This document shows, one piece after another, positions 36,223 through 45,335 of a stretch of 64,000 nt of DNA. Each line of letters opens with the position of its first letter. Positions within the stretch are counted from its first letter, which is position 1. The notes below the pieces were generated by a model. The model saw only the letters and a list, made by a program, of their open reading frames with translations. It was not told the DNA's origin and did not search any database. This DNA is from Kitasatospora sp. MAP5-34. GTDB lineage: Bacteria; Actinomycetota; Actinomycetes; Streptomycetales; Streptomycetaceae. The DNA is taken from NCBI RefSeq assembly GCF_029894335.1, contig NZ_JARXZC010000001.1, positions 310,001 to 374,000 of the forward strand. Reading direction: 5' to 3'. Both the position numbers and the translations under genes were made by a program.

Positions 36223-38949
36223 TCAGTTCTCCGCCGGGCGTCGCAGCTGGCGCAGGTACGGGTCGAACGGGTGCCGGGGTTCGAGCCGTATCCGGGCGTC
36301 GACGCAGAGCAGGGCGTCCGGAGTGGCGATGATCGGGTTGAGGTCGGCCTCGGCGAGCTGGGGCAGGTCGTCGGCCAGGCGGGAGAGCCTGGCGAGCAGG
36401 TTCTGAACGGACGTCAGATCGACGGTCGGGTGGCCGTGGGCTCCGAAGAGCAGCGGGGCGCACCGCAGTTCGGTGGTCATGGCCTGAAGGTCGTTCTCGG
36501 TGAGCGGGGTGAGGCGGGCGGTGCGGTCGTCCAGCAGGTCGGTGGCGGTGCCGCCCATCCCGAAGAGGATCAGCGGGCCGAAGACCTGATCCTGGACGAT
36601 CCCGGCGAGGAGTTCGGTGCCCGACGCGGCCATCGGCTGGACGACCACGCCGGCCAGGCGCTCGCCGAAGCGGCTCTCGAAGTCTCGGAACGTCGCCCGG
36701 ACCGACGCGTCGTCACCTGGTCCGAGGTGCACCGCGCCGACGGCGCTCTTGTGGACCTGGCCGGGCCAGTAGGCCTTGAGCGCGATCTTGCCCTCGTGCC
36801 CGAGCTGACGCATGGAGCGGGCGGCGAGTACCGCGGCGTGCTCGTCGGGGGCCCAGACGGAGGTGGTGAGTGGCAGGTTGTAGTGATCGAGGAGGTCCGC
36901 GGTGAGGGTGGGGTTGAGCCAGCCGCCGTCGGGGTGTGCGTCGAGGAAGCGTGCCACCAGCTCCTTGGCGGCCTGCGGGTTGCAGTCGTGGACGGCGGGT
37001 TCGGAGCCGGGCGGTTCGGCGAGCCAGCGGGCCCGGTCGCGGGCGTGGGCGAGGGCGCGGGCGGCCGACTGCGGGTCGGCGTAGACGGGGATGCGCGCGC
37101 CGTCCGGGCAGTCGAGGTAGCGCACCGGGACCTCCTGGCCGAGCAGCACGGCCGCGACCGGGATGCGCCGACGGCCGGGCCCGTCCAGCAAGGCGCGCAA
37201 GGGGTCCTGCTCGGGGCTGGTGGTCAGTGCGGTCGGGACGAGGCAGACCAGCAGCGCTTCGACGGCCCGGCTGCCGGTCAGCATGTCCAGGCAGGTGCGC
37301 AGCTCGGCGGGGCCTACGGCAGCGGTGGTGTCGACCGGATTGGCGGCTGACGCGCCTGCGGGGAGAAGTTCGGCCAACTCGAGTGCCAGGTGGGCGGGGA
37401 GTTCGGGGAGTTTGAGCCCGTAGTCCACGCAGGCGTCGGCGGCCAGTATCCCCACGCCGCCGGCGTTGGAGACCACGGCGATGGCGGCCCGCGCGATGGG
37501 CAGCGGCTGGGCGTGCAGCAGGGCGGCGGTCTCGACGAGTTCGCCGATACCGTGGGTGGCGGTGATGCCGGCCTGGCGGAACAGGGCTTGGCGGGTGACG
37601 GTCGGGGTGGCGGCGGCAGCGGTGTGCGAGGCGGCTCCCCGGCGGCCGGCGGCGGAGCGTCCGGCGTCCACGGTGAGTACCGGGAACCTGCGGGTCACCC
37701 GGCGGGCGGTGCGGGAGAAGGCGCGGGGGTTGCCGAAGGACTCCAGGTGGAGCAGGGCCAGGTCGGTGTGGTCGTCGCTCTCCCACCACTGCAGCAGGTC
37801 GTTGCCGCTGACATCGTACTTGTCGCCGAGCGAGACGAAGTCGGACACCCCGATGCCCAGCCAGGTCAGCCGCTCCAGCAGGGCGATGCCGACGCCACCG
37901 GACTGTACGGCCACACCGGCGGTGCCGGGCAGCGGCCAGGCCGCGCCGAACTCGGCGTCCAGGCGGACGGCGTCGTCGGTCACCGCGATGCCCAGGCAGT
38001 TGGGGCCTACCAGGCGCATGCTGTGCCGGCGGCAGCTGTGCAGCAGCTGCCGCGCGTCGGCGCCCCCCAGGCCGGAGGTGAGCACGACCAGGGCGCGGAC
38101 ACCCGCCTGGCCGCACTCCTCGGCGGCACTCGCTACCACGCCGGGCGGCACCGCGAGCACCGCCAGGTCGGGGGTACCGGGCAGTTCGCTCAGCCCGGGA
38201 TACACCGGCTCGCCCCCGATACTCTCCGCGAACGGGTTGACGGCCCACACCTCGCCCTTGAAACCGCCCTGCCGGATCTTCTCCAGGACCGTTCGGCCGA
38301 CCGATCCAGGGCGCCGCGAGGCGCCGACCACCGCGACGGAGTGGGGCCGCAGCAGCGGCACCAGGCTCGCCACGTCCGCGCTGCGCCCCCGCTCCTCCAC
38401 GGCACTGCGATAGTGCTCGTCCCTCTCGTCCAGCGGAACCCGAACACGGATCTCACCCTGGTCGAGGTGGCGGTGCACCCGAAGCCCGAGGTCCGCGAAG
38501 ACCTTGTGAACGGCCCGGTTGCCGGCGAGGGTGTCCGCCTCGATGGTGAGCACGCCCTGCTCGCGCGCCGCGTGCAGCAGGTGCTCCAGCAGCAGGGTGC
38601 CCACGCCATGGTGCTGCCACTGGTCGGCCACCGCCAGCGCGATCTCGGCGGTGTCGGGGCGGTTGGGCATGGTCTCGTAGTCGGCGGCGCCGACGAGTTC
38701 CCGGTCCACCCAGGCGCCCAGCGCCAGGAACCCCGGACGCGCACGTGCGCACAGCCGGTCTGCGGCCAGCTGCGGGGCCAGGCGGCTGGCACCGAAGAAG
38801 CGCTGTCGGCGGCTCTCCTCGGACATCCGCACGGCATGCAGGTCGTACGCCGCTTCCCGGTCGGCGGGCCCCAGCGGTCGGATGGTGGCCGTGGTGCCGT
38901 CGGAGAGCAGGGCCTCCAGAGTCGGCGGGCGAGGCTGGACAGTGGACAT
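36223..38949 (-). CDS. GNAT acetyltransferase-acyl-CoA synthetase (ADP-forming) fusion, PatA-like
   Basis: A 908-residue fusion: an N-terminal GNAT domain (about 15-165; WQHHGVGTLLLEHLLHAARE is the acetyl-CoA loop), a CoA-binding domain (about 195-290; SVAVVGASRRPGSVGRTVL), a succinyl-CoA-ligase-like middle (VQSGGVGIALLERL; ASHTAAAATPT with the His at the phospho-His position) and a C-terminal ATP-grasp (about 680-900; GKIALKAYWPGQVHKS, LLAGIVQDQVFGPLILFGMGG). GNAT-first order is that of Streptomyces lividans PatA, a protein lysine acetyltransferase that silences acetyl-CoA synthetases. Whether the ligase half is active is not clear. A box lies 140 bp upstream. Confidence 0.88.
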   Translation of the reverse strand: MSTVQPRPPTLEALLSDGTTATIRPLGPADREAAYDLHAVRMSEESRRQRFFGASRLAPQLAADRLCARARPGFLALGAWVDRELVGAADYETMPNRPDTAEIALAVADQWQHHGVGTLLLEHLLHAAREQGVLTIEADTLAGNRAVHKVFADLGLRVHRHLDQGEIRVRVPLDERDEHYRSAVEERGRSADVASLVPLLRPHSVAVVGASRRPGSVGRTVLEKIRQGGFKGEVWAVNPFAESIGGEPVYPGLSELPGTPDLAVLAVPPGVVASAAEECGQAGVRALVVLTSGLGGADARQLLHSCRRHSMRLVGPNCLGIAVTDDAVRLDAEFGAAWPLPGTAGVAVQSGGVGIALLERLTWLGIGVSDFVSLGDKYDVSGNDLLQWWESDDHTDLALLHLESFGNPRAFSRTARRVTRRFPVLTVDAGRSAAGRRGAASHTAAAATPTVTRQALFRQAGITATHGIGELVETAALLHAQPLPIARAAIAVVSNAGGVGILAADACVDYGLKLPELPAHLALELAELLPAGASAANPVDTTAAVGPAELRTCLDMLTGSRAVEALLVCLVPTALTTSPEQDPLRALLDGPGRRRIPVAAVLLGQEVPVRYLDCPDGARIPVYADPQSAARALAHARDRARWLAEPPGSEPAVHDCNPQAAKELVARFLDAHPDGGWLNPTLTADLLDHYNLPLTTSVWAPDEHAAVLAARSMRQLGHEGKIALKAYWPGQVHKSAVGAVHLGPGDDASVRATFRDFESRFGERLAGVVVQPMAASGTELLAGIVQDQVFGPLILFGMGGTATDLLDDRTARLTPLTENDLQAMTTELRCAPLLFGAHGHPTVDLTSVQNLLARLSRLADDLPQLAEADLNPIIATPDALLCVDARIRLEPRHPFDPYLRQLRRPAEN

Positions 38950-39088
38950 TCGGGGCTCCCAGGGCTCTGCGCCGCCGTGCCGCGGCGCCCGGCCGGGCGG
39001 GCACGGAGGCCGTGTCACGCCGGGTGCCCGGGCGTGGCACGCCCAACCGGTCACTCCCAGCCTCGGCCAGGACCGGCTCAGCCGCACA

Positions 39089-39102
39089 GGGCCGGTCGGC
39101 CC
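39089..39102. promoter_or_regulatory. DosR-like box, perfect palindrome
   Basis: GGGCCGGTCGGCCC, perfect arms around a GT centre. It is 96 bp before the GH65 start and 140 bp before the divergent PatA-like start. Confidence 0.7.
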
Positions 39103-39197
39103 ACTCCGCTGGGCTGGTGAGGTCTTCTGCGGCCACGCCCGCCGACCGGCAGACTGGGCTGAGGACGTGCGGCGCCGCGCCCGGTGAGGGAGAGTCC

Positions 39198-41636
39198 GTG
39201 GACAGCGAAGACCAGTCGGACGAGCCGGCCGAACGGGCTGCCGAACCGGACCCGTGGGTGCTGGCCTTCGACGGCTTCGACCCCGCGGACGAGGGCCGCC
39301 GGGAGGCGCTGTGCGCGGTGGGCAACGGCTACCTGGTCAGCCGGGGAGCCGCTCCCGAGTCCCCGGCCGACGGAGTTCACTACCCCGGAACCTACCTGGC
39401 GGGCTGCTACGACCGGGTCACCTCCGTCCTCGACGGGGGCGAGGTGGAGAACGAGGACCTGGTCAACTGTCCCAACTGGCTGCCCTTGACCTTCCGGGTC
39501 GCGGGCACGCGGGAGTGGTTCGGTGGTGACACGGCGACGGAGGTCAGGTCGCAGCGGCTGGACCTCGACCTGCGGCGCGGTGTACTGACCCGGCGGGCTC
39601 TGGTGGTCGACGCCCTGGGCCGTCGCACCCGCCTGGTGCAGCGGCGGATCGCCAGCCTCGCCCAGCCCCACCTGGTAGCCCTGGAGACGATCCTGGTTCC
39701 GGAGAACTGGTCGGGCCGGCTGGAGGTCCGCTCCGCGCTCGACGGTACGGTGGCCAACACCGGCGTGGCCCGCTACCGGGGACTGACCAGTCGTCACCTC
39801 ACCGCCGTCGGCCAGGGAACGGACGGTGAGGAGCTGCTCTGGCTCCAGACCCGCGCCACCGGATCGCCCCTGCACGTCGCGCTGGCGGCCCGGACGCGGC
39901 TGCACCGTGACGGTATCCAGCCGACGGCCGACTGCCAGAACGAGTTCCGGGACGGCTGGGCCGCCCGGACCATCACCGTGGACGCCGTCACCGGCCAGCC
40001 CGTGACGGTCGAGAAGACCGTGGCCATGTACACCTCCCGCGACCCCGCCGTCGACGATCCGGTGCGCGCCGCCGTACGCCTGGCATCGCACGCCGACAGC
40101 TTCGAGGACCTGCTGCGCGCGCACGCACTGCGCTGGGAGGAGCTGTGGCGCCGCTGCCGCACGGACGTGGACTTCGCCGACGTCGGCGCCCTGCACCTGC
40201 ATTTGTTCCACCTGCTGCAGACCTACTCCGAGCACACCGCCGACCTGGACGCCGGGATCCCGGCCCGGGGATGGCACGGCGAGGCCTACCGCGGCCACAT
40301 CTTCTGGGACGAACTCTTCGTGCTCCAGACACTCAACCTGCGCCTGCCGGAACTCAGCCGCGCCGTCCTGCGCTACCGATACCGGCGCCTCGACGCGGCC
40401 CGACAGGCCGCCCGCGAGGCCGGGCACCGAGGAGCCATGTACCCGTGGCAGAGCGCGAGCGACGGCACCGAGAAGGCACCGCGCCTGCACCTCAACCCGA
40501 TGTCGGGCCGCTGGCTCGCGGACCGCAGCCACCTGCAGCGCCACGTCGGCTCGGCGGTCGCCTACAACGTCTGGCAGTACTACCAGGCCACCGGGGACCT
40601 CGACTTCCTTGCCACCACCGGGGCCGAGATGCTGCTGGAGATCGCCCGCTTCTGGGCCGACACCGCCGCCTACGACCCGCAGCAGCAGCGGTACACGATC
40701 CGGGGCGTGATGGGCCCTGACGAGTACCACGACGGCTACCCGCAGTCCGAGCGGCCCGGCATCGACGACAACACCTACACCAACGTGCTCGCCTCCTGGG
40801 TGCTCGCCCGCGCGCTCGACTCCCTCGACGCCCTCCCCGGCTACCGCCGCGACGAACTCCGCGAGCGCCTGGCCCTCGACTCCACCGAACTCGACCGCTG
40901 GCAGGACGTCAGCCGCCGACTGCACGTGCCCTTCCACGACGGCGTGCTCAGCCAGTTCGCCGGCTACGAGCGGCTGGCCGAACTCGACTGGGAGGAGTAC
41001 CGACGCCGCTACCCGGACATCCGCCGCCTCGACCGGATCCTGGAGGCGGAGGGCGACAGCGTCAACCGCTACAAGGCGTCCAAACAAGCCGACGTGCTGA
41101 TGCTCTACTACCTGTTCTCCGCCCGGGAGATGCGCGACCTGCTGCGCCGCCTCGGCTACCCGGCCGGACACGAACTGCTCCACCGGACCGTCGACTACTA
41201 CCTGCCACGCACCGTGCACGGCTCGACCCTCAGCTCGGTCGTGCACGCCTGGGTCCTGGCCCGCTCGAACCGCACAGCCTCCTGGCGCTTCTTCCGCGAG
41301 GCGCTCGCCGGCGACCTCCACGACGTACAGGGCGGCACCACCGCCGAGGGCATCCACCTGGGCGCCATGGCGGGCACCGTGGACCTGATGCAACGCTGCT
41401 ACACCGGCCTCGAGACCCGGCAGGACGCGCTCTGGCTCGACCCCCACCTGCCCGAATCCCTTGGCCGCCTGGAGGTCGAGCTGCGCTATCGGGGCCACTG
41501 GGGTGTGGTTGTCACGGTGGCCCGACGCCAGGTGACCGTGAGCCTGCGACCGGGGCAGCACATCCCGGTCCGGATCGGCTTCCGTGGTTCCCTCACCACC
41601 GTGCGACCGGGCGAGAGCCGCACGTTCACGCTCTGA
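39198..41636 (+). CDS. Glycoside hydrolase family 65 (disaccharide phosphorylase-type)
   Basis: An 812-residue GH65 enzyme, the family of maltose, trehalose and kojibiose phosphorylases. Seen: DPADEGRREALCAVGNGYLVSRG at the N-terminus, HGEAYRGHIFWDELFVLQTL, general-acid Glu509 in GPDEYHDGYP, KQADVLMLYYLFS and VHGSTLSSVVHAWVLAR with the phosphate-loop region. The exact sugar is unknown. Rv2006 of the DosR regulon carries a GH65 part fused to a HAD phosphatase; here there is no HAD domain. The GTG start follows GAGGGAGAG. Confidence 0.9.
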   Translation: MDSEDQSDEPAERAAEPDPWVLAFDGFDPADEGRREALCAVGNGYLVSRGAAPESPADGVHYPGTYLAGCYDRVTSVLDGGEVENEDLVNCPNWLPLTFRVAGTREWFGGDTATEVRSQRLDLDLRRGVLTRRALVVDALGRRTRLVQRRIASLAQPHLVALETILVPENWSGRLEVRSALDGTVANTGVARYRGLTSRHLTAVGQGTDGEELLWLQTRATGSPLHVALAARTRLHRDGIQPTADCQNEFRDGWAARTITVDAVTGQPVTVEKTVAMYTSRDPAVDDPVRAAVRLASHADSFEDLLRAHALRWEELWRRCRTDVDFADVGALHLHLFHLLQTYSEHTADLDAGIPARGWHGEAYRGHIFWDELFVLQTLNLRLPELSRAVLRYRYRRLDAARQAAREAGHRGAMYPWQSASDGTEKAPRLHLNPMSGRWLADRSHLQRHVGSAVAYNVWQYYQATGDLDFLATTGAEMLLEIARFWADTAAYDPQQQRYTIRGVMGPDEYHDGYPQSERPGIDDNTYTNVLASWVLARALDSLDALPGYRRDELRERLALDSTELDRWQDVSRRLHVPFHDGVLSQFAGYERLAELDWEEYRRRYPDIRRLDRILEAEGDSVNRYKASKQADVLMLYYLFSAREMRDLLRRLGYPAGHELLHRTVDYYLPRTVHGSTLSSVVHAWVLARSNRTASWRFFREALAGDLHDVQGGTTAEGIHLGAMAGTVDLMQRCYTGLETRQDALWLDPHLPESLGRLEVELRYRGHWGVVVTVARRQVTVSLRPGQHIPVRIGFRGSLTTVRPGESRTFTL

Positions 41637-41681
41637 CGCGTCAGCGGTACTGGGTCATCGACCGAGGGGCTCGGCGGATGA

Positions 41682-41695
41682 GGGCCGAACGGCCC
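41682..41695. promoter_or_regulatory. DosR-like box, perfect palindrome, upstream of hsp20
   Basis: GGGCCGAACGGCCC, perfect arms around AA, 109 bp before the Hsp20 start. Confidence 0.7.
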
Positions 41696-41773
41696 CGGAA
41701 CAGGACTGAACGCCCCATGACATCGACCAACCGGCGAGGGAGGGTGAGAAGGCAAGGACTTGGATCTTTCCCA

Positions 41774-41789
41774 CGGCGCCTCAGCGCCG
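41774..41789 (+). promoter_or_regulatory. Short hairpin just before the hsp20 ribosome-binding site
   Basis: CGGCGC-CTCA-GCGCCG, a perfect 6-bp stem with 4-base loop, followed three bases later by the AGGAGG ribosome-binding site. It could influence translation initiation. No direct evidence. Confidence 0.4.
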
Positions 41790-41803
41790 GAGAGGAGGCC
41801 ATC

Positions 41804-42235
41804 ATGGCTGGATCTCTGCTCCCTCGGCACCGGGTGATGCTGCCGGACCTGATCGACTGGCTGGGGTCGGGCTTCCCCACCCTCCCGGTGCGTGGTGGCC
41901 CCGACCTCCACCCGATCCCGATCGAGGTGACCGAGGAGGACGGTCACTACGTCGTGCGCGCCGAGCTGCCGGGCATGGACCCCGAGCACGAGATCGAGAT
42001 CACGGCTGAGGGCGATGTCCTCACCGTCCGGGCCGAACACACCGAGAGCAAGCAGGACAAGCAGCACTCGGAGTTCCGCTACGGCTCCTTCCAACGGTCC
42101 GTACGGCTGCCCGTCCCGATCCCGGAGGAGGGCGTCGAGGCCGACTATCAGGACGGCATCCTCACCGTCCGCGTCCCGCTGGCCGAACAGGCCAAGGAGA
42201 CAGCTCGCAGCATCCCGGTCAAGCGGCCTGAATGA
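41804..42235 (+). CDS. Hsp20/alpha-crystallin small heat-shock protein (HspX-like)
   Basis: A 143-residue chaperone: variable N-terminus (MAGSLLPRHRVMLPDLIDWLG), then the alpha-crystallin domain (about 40-135; IEVTEEDGHYVVRAELPGMD, ITAEGDVLTVRAEHTE, FRYGSFQRSVRLPVPI, ADYQDGILTVRVPL). It prevents aggregation without ATP. HspX/Acr is the hallmark DosR protein. The start at 41804 was chosen for AGGAGG seven bases upstream; earlier in-frame ATGs at 41678 and 41717 lack a site. Confidence 0.93.
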   Translation: MAGSLLPRHRVMLPDLIDWLGSGFPTLPVRGGPDLHPIPIEVTEEDGHYVVRAELPGMDPEHEIEITAEGDVLTVRAEHTESKQDKQHSEFRYGSFQRSVRLPVPIPEEGVEADYQDGILTVRVPLAEQAKETARSIPVKRPE

Positions 42236-42303
42236 ACACACCTCGCGGCCGGGCCTGCGGATCCGGCCGCACACCGCCCCCGCACAGTCAGGAGGACCCG
42301 TCA

Positions 42304-42819
42304 ATGAAGACCAACCGGATACTCGTGGCCTACGGCAGCAAACACGGCGCCACGGCCGGAATCGCAGAAGAGATCGGCAAGTCGCTGCGCGAGGACGGCT
42401 TCGACACAGCCGTGGTCCCCGCCAGAGACGTCCAGGACGTTAAGGACTTCGACGCCGTGGTGCTCGGCAGCTCCCTATACGCCGGCCACTGGCACCGCGA
42501 CGCCCTGCGCTGCGCCCACCGCAACGCCGAGGCGCTCAGCGAGCGCCCCGTGTGGCTGTTCAGCAGCGGCCCGGTGGACAGCTCGGCCGAACAGCACGAC
42601 ATCCCGCCGGTGCGCGGCGCGGCCAAGGAGATGGAGCGCCTGCACGCCCGAGGGCACGTCACCTTCGGAGGCAGCATCACCGCCACAACCCCGGGATGGA
42701 TCGCCCGCACGCTGGTTCGGCACGACAAGGCGGGCGACTTCCGCAACCCGGAACGCGTCCAGCACTGGGCCCACGAAATCGGCGCCGAGCTGCGGGCACA
42801 GGGGAACGGCGGCCGGTAA
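42304..42819 (+). CDS. Flavodoxin-domain protein (HemG/protoporphyrinogen oxidase-like)
   Basis: A 171-residue flavodoxin fold with FMN phosphate loop VAYGSKHGATAGIAEEIG, then DFDAVVLGSSLYAGHWHRDAL and WLFSSGPVD. This group includes menaquinone-dependent protoporphyrinogen oxidase HemG. Here it is probably a low-oxygen redox protein following hsp20 (68 bp gap, AGGAGG before the ATG). The true substrate is uncertain. Confidence 0.85.
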   Translation: MKTNRILVAYGSKHGATAGIAEEIGKSLREDGFDTAVVPARDVQDVKDFDAVVLGSSLYAGHWHRDALRCAHRNAEALSERPVWLFSSGPVDSSAEQHDIPPVRGAAKEMERLHARGHVTFGGSITATTPGWIARTLVRHDKAGDFRNPERVQHWAHEIGAELRAQGNGGR

Positions 42820-42953
42820 CCCGGCCTCGGAGGGGGGAAGTGGGCTCGTGGACGCCCGTGCCACCCAAGGTGGCAGCCACCCCCACGCCTTGATCGGATA
42901 CTCACGCAGGATGTGGCCCCCGGGGCCGCGCAACGAGAGGACAAAGAGGAGTC

Positions 42954-43616
42954 ATGTCTGAGAACACGTCGTCCGCGCTCGGCTCCGGGGACTTCGGCAG
43001 ACGAGTGGCACAGCGGCGCAGACAATTGGGGCTCACCCGCGAGGAGACAGCGGAGCGTGCGGGTATGGCACCCAACTTCCTGGAGTACCTGGAGACACGG
43101 CCTGCGGAGGTCGAAACTGGAGCCCTACTACGGCTTGCTGGTGTGCTGGAGACCTCGGAGTCGGAGCTGCTGGGCGGCAACGTCGACCAGCCGCCGGGCC
43201 GGGCCGACGCCGCCGCCAGACCGCTTCTGGAGGCGCTCGGTCCGGCGGAGTGCTGGGCCCGGTTGGCGGAGCGCGGTGTCGGCCGAGTGGCGTTCTCCAC
43301 CTCGTCCGACCCGATCGTCCTTCCCGTGAACTACCAGGTGCTGGACGGGGCGATCGTCTATCGCACGGCTTCGGGAAGCGTGCCGGCTACAGCCATAGGC
43401 CACCGGGTGGCGTTCGAGGTAGATCACATGGACGAGGCCCTCAGCCAGGGCTGGAGCGTGCTGATGATCGGCCCCGCCGAGCAGATCACGGGGCCCGCCG
43501 AGACTGGCCGCCCGGCACACGGACCCGGGCCGACGCCCTGGCCCGGCGGGCGACGAGACGTATGGGTACGGATCGTGCCGGACACCGTCACCGGCCGCAT
43601 CATCCGGGTGCAATGA
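42954..43616 (+). CDS. XRE helix-turn-helix fused to PNPOx-like flavin-binding domain 1
   Basis: A 220-residue fusion: an N-terminal XRE-type helix-turn-helix (about 12-68; RRVAQRRRQLGLTREETAERAGM) and a pyridoxamine-phosphate-oxidase-like split barrel (about 90-215; GRVAFSTSSDPIVLPVNYQVLDG, HRVAFEVDHMDEALSQGWSVLMIG). The barrel usually binds FMN, F420 or haem. The fusion suggests a redox-sensing transcription factor. A closely similar fusion is at 51150-51839. AGAGGAGT precedes the ATG. Confidence 0.88.
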   Translation: MSENTSSALGSGDFGRRVAQRRRQLGLTREETAERAGMAPNFLEYLETRPAEVETGALLRLAGVLETSESELLGGNVDQPPGRADAAARPLLEALGPAECWARLAERGVGRVAFSTSSDPIVLPVNYQVLDGAIVYRTASGSVPATAIGHRVAFEVDHMDEALSQGWSVLMIGPAEQITGPAETGRPAHGPGPTPWPGGRRDVWVRIVPDTVTGRIIRVQ

Positions 43617-43688
43617 GGCTCCCGGGTGCGCGCTGTTGGCATGCCGCGAGCGGGCGCCTGCCCGGCGCCCGGACGGAAGGAGGCCGCA

Positions 43689-43935
43689 ATGAGAGCGACC
43701 GTAGGTGACCGGCTCGTTGTGGAGGGCTCCACCATCGGCGCGCCGCGCCGGGATGGCGAGGTCGTCGCGCTGCACCACGAGGACGGCAGCCCGCCGTACG
43801 ACGTGTGGTGGTCGGACACCGGGCGAACCACGTTGGTGTTCCGTTGGTGTTCCCCGGTCCGGCGCGCACATCCACCATTTCGTCCACGTTCAGCACGCCG
43901 AGCCCGGTGCCCGAATAGCACGCACCAATTCGTAG
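43689..43935 (+). pseudogene. DUF1918 protein gene broken by 11-bp tandem duplication
   Basis: Starts as a normal DUF1918 protein (RATVGDRLVVEGSTIGAPRRDGEVVALHHEDG, PPYDVWWSDTGRTTLVF), the family of Rv0569 in the DosR regulon. An 11-base tandem repeat CGTTGGTGTTC at 43831-43841 and 43842-43852 then shifts the frame, and one more base seems lost near 43862. The expected ending AHIHHFVHVQHAEPG appears in another frame and stops at 43935. In the first frame translation would run on to 44189, inside the convergent CBS gene. Start preceded by AAGGAGG. Confidence 0.72.
43831..43852 (+). repeat. 11-bp tandem duplication
   Basis: Two abutting copies of CGTTGGTGTTC inside the DUF1918 gene; the likely cause of its frameshift. 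Confidence 0.85.
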
Positions 43936-44012
43936 CCAGGCGCCCTGTTCGGTGGGTCGGGCGATCGTCCGTAATGTGCCGACGGCAGCCAGACGGCCTT
44001 GGGGAAAAGGGG

Positions 44013-44834
44013 TCAGCTGGATGTCTGGGGACCGGCCAGTCCGACGTCGTCGATCTCCCAGCGCAGGTCGTCGGCGACGCTGACGACGCCCTCGACGGCC
44101 CGCACCCGCTCGCGCAGCCGGTCAGCTTGATGGTGGTGGACAGTCCGGGCGTCGAGCGTCACCCGGCCGCGTACACAGTCGACCCGTAGGGTCGAGGCCA
44201 CCGTGCCGAGGTCCGGGGTCAGCGCGACTGCCTCGACTTCCGCGCGAATGGCGGCGTCGTCGCGGCGCAGCACGTCCAGCAAATCGCAGAGGCATACGAT
44301 CCCGGTCAGCTGCCGCCGGGCGTCGACCACGGGCAGATGGTGGACGCGGTGCCGCATCGCCAGCAGAGCCGCCTGCTCCACGGTTGTCCGCTCGCGGACG
44401 GTCACGGCCGGAGTGGTCATCAGTTCACCGGCCTCGATGGCCGCCGCCTTGCGCCGGATCGCTCGCACAGTCCGGGACTCCCACAGCATGGACCGATGAG
44501 GCAGTGCCTGGACGGCGAGTTTGGCGAGCAGGTCCGAGGCGCAGACCATGCCCATCACGTGCCGCTCGCGGTCGACCACGGGCAGCATGTCGTGGTGATG
44601 CTCCTGCAGAGCGGAGACGACGACGGCGAATCCGGCTCGCGGATCGATCGCGACGACCTGACGTGCCATCACCTCGCCAACCCGGGTCAGGTGCGGGAGC
44701 CCGTCCGACGACCCGCTGCCGGTGCGTGGGCGCGTCGGGCGTTTCCCGATCGCGTCAGTGGCCCGATCCCGCGCCGTGCTCGCCCTCTCGGCAGCGTCGG
44801 CGGACCTGGACGGTCTGTGCAGCCGTACGGTCAT
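44013..44834 (-). CDS. CBS-BON protein 5, divergent
   Basis: A 273-residue protein with a basic 45-residue N-terminal extension, two CBS domains (VGEVMARQVVAIDPRAGFAVVV; LPVVDARRQLTGIVCLCDLLDVL) and a C-terminal BON-like part (LRVDCVRGRVTLDARTVHHHQADRL). It is less like the other four. Between the CBS motifs it has an insert MLWESRTVRAIRRKAAAIEAGELM. It follows the SHOCT gene by 33 bp and probably shares its box at 45217. Confidence 0.87.
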   Translation of the reverse strand: MTVRLHRPSRSADAAERASTARDRATDAIGKRPTRPRTGSGSSDGLPHLTRVGEVMARQVVAIDPRAGFAVVVSALQEHHHDMLPVVDRERHVMGMVCASDLLAKLAVQALPHRSMLWESRTVRAIRRKAAAIEAGELMTTPAVTVRERTTVEQAALLAMRHRVHHLPVVDARRQLTGIVCLCDLLDVLRRDDAAIRAEVEAVALTPDLGTVASTLRVDCVRGRVTLDARTVHHHQADRLRERVRAVEGVVSVADDLRWEIDDVGLAGPQTSS

Positions 44835-44867
44835 CGCACTCGCCTCTCTTTCTCCGGCCCGCGCGGG

Positions 44868-45143
44868 TCAGTCTCGATCTCGCAGAGTCTTCAGCCGACG
44901 TCGGTACTCGTCGTCGATCTCGCCGCGGGCGTAGCGCTCTGCCAGCAACCGCTCCGGGTCCGGCTGATGCGCGGGCTGGTGGCCGCCGGGGACCTGGTGG
45001 TCGGCGGGATGGCGGTCACCGAGCCGGTGGTACGCCATGACCGCCAACAGGGCGACCAGGATCACGAAGGCCACGATGACCAGCGTCATCAGCCCGTACC
45101 CCCAGCCGCTCATGCCCCCGTGGTGGTCGAAGTCGTGGATCAT
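44868..45143 (-). CDS. SHOCT-domain small membrane protein
   Basis: A 91-residue protein: a His-rich start (MIHDFDHHGGMSGWGYG), one membrane helix (LMTLVIVAFVILVALLAVMAY) and a C-terminal SHOCT motif (PERLLAERYARGEIDDEYRRRLKTL). SHOCT tails mediate oligomerisation or membrane tethering; the function is otherwise unknown. GGGAGGCACACG precedes the ATG. A DosR-like box is 74 bp upstream. Confidence 0.88.
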   Translation of the reverse strand: MIHDFDHHGGMSGWGYGLMTLVIVAFVILVALLAVMAYHRLGDRHPADHQVPGGHQPAHQPDPERLLAERYARGEIDDEYRRRLKTLRDRD

Positions 45144-45216
45144 CGTGTGCCTCCCGGGCCGACCCCCCCGCAGGTGTCCCTCTGATCACTTTGCCCCCGA
45201 GTTGGGGGCCTGGACA

Positions 45217-45230
45217 GGGCCGGTCGGCAC
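45217..45230. promoter_or_regulatory. DosR-like box upstream of SHOCT/CBS operon
   Basis: GGGCCGGTCGGCAC, one base off the perfect palindrome at 39089. It is 74 bp before the SHOCT start. Confidence 0.62.
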
Positions 45231-45335
45231 GGGAGGCGGGACCGAGCGGCCCCCGTCGCGGCACGGGAGGAACGCCGGATCCGCCGCCGGGGTGCTCCCC
45301 AGGTTCGTGGCTGGTGCCAGGTGGCCGCTGGATCA

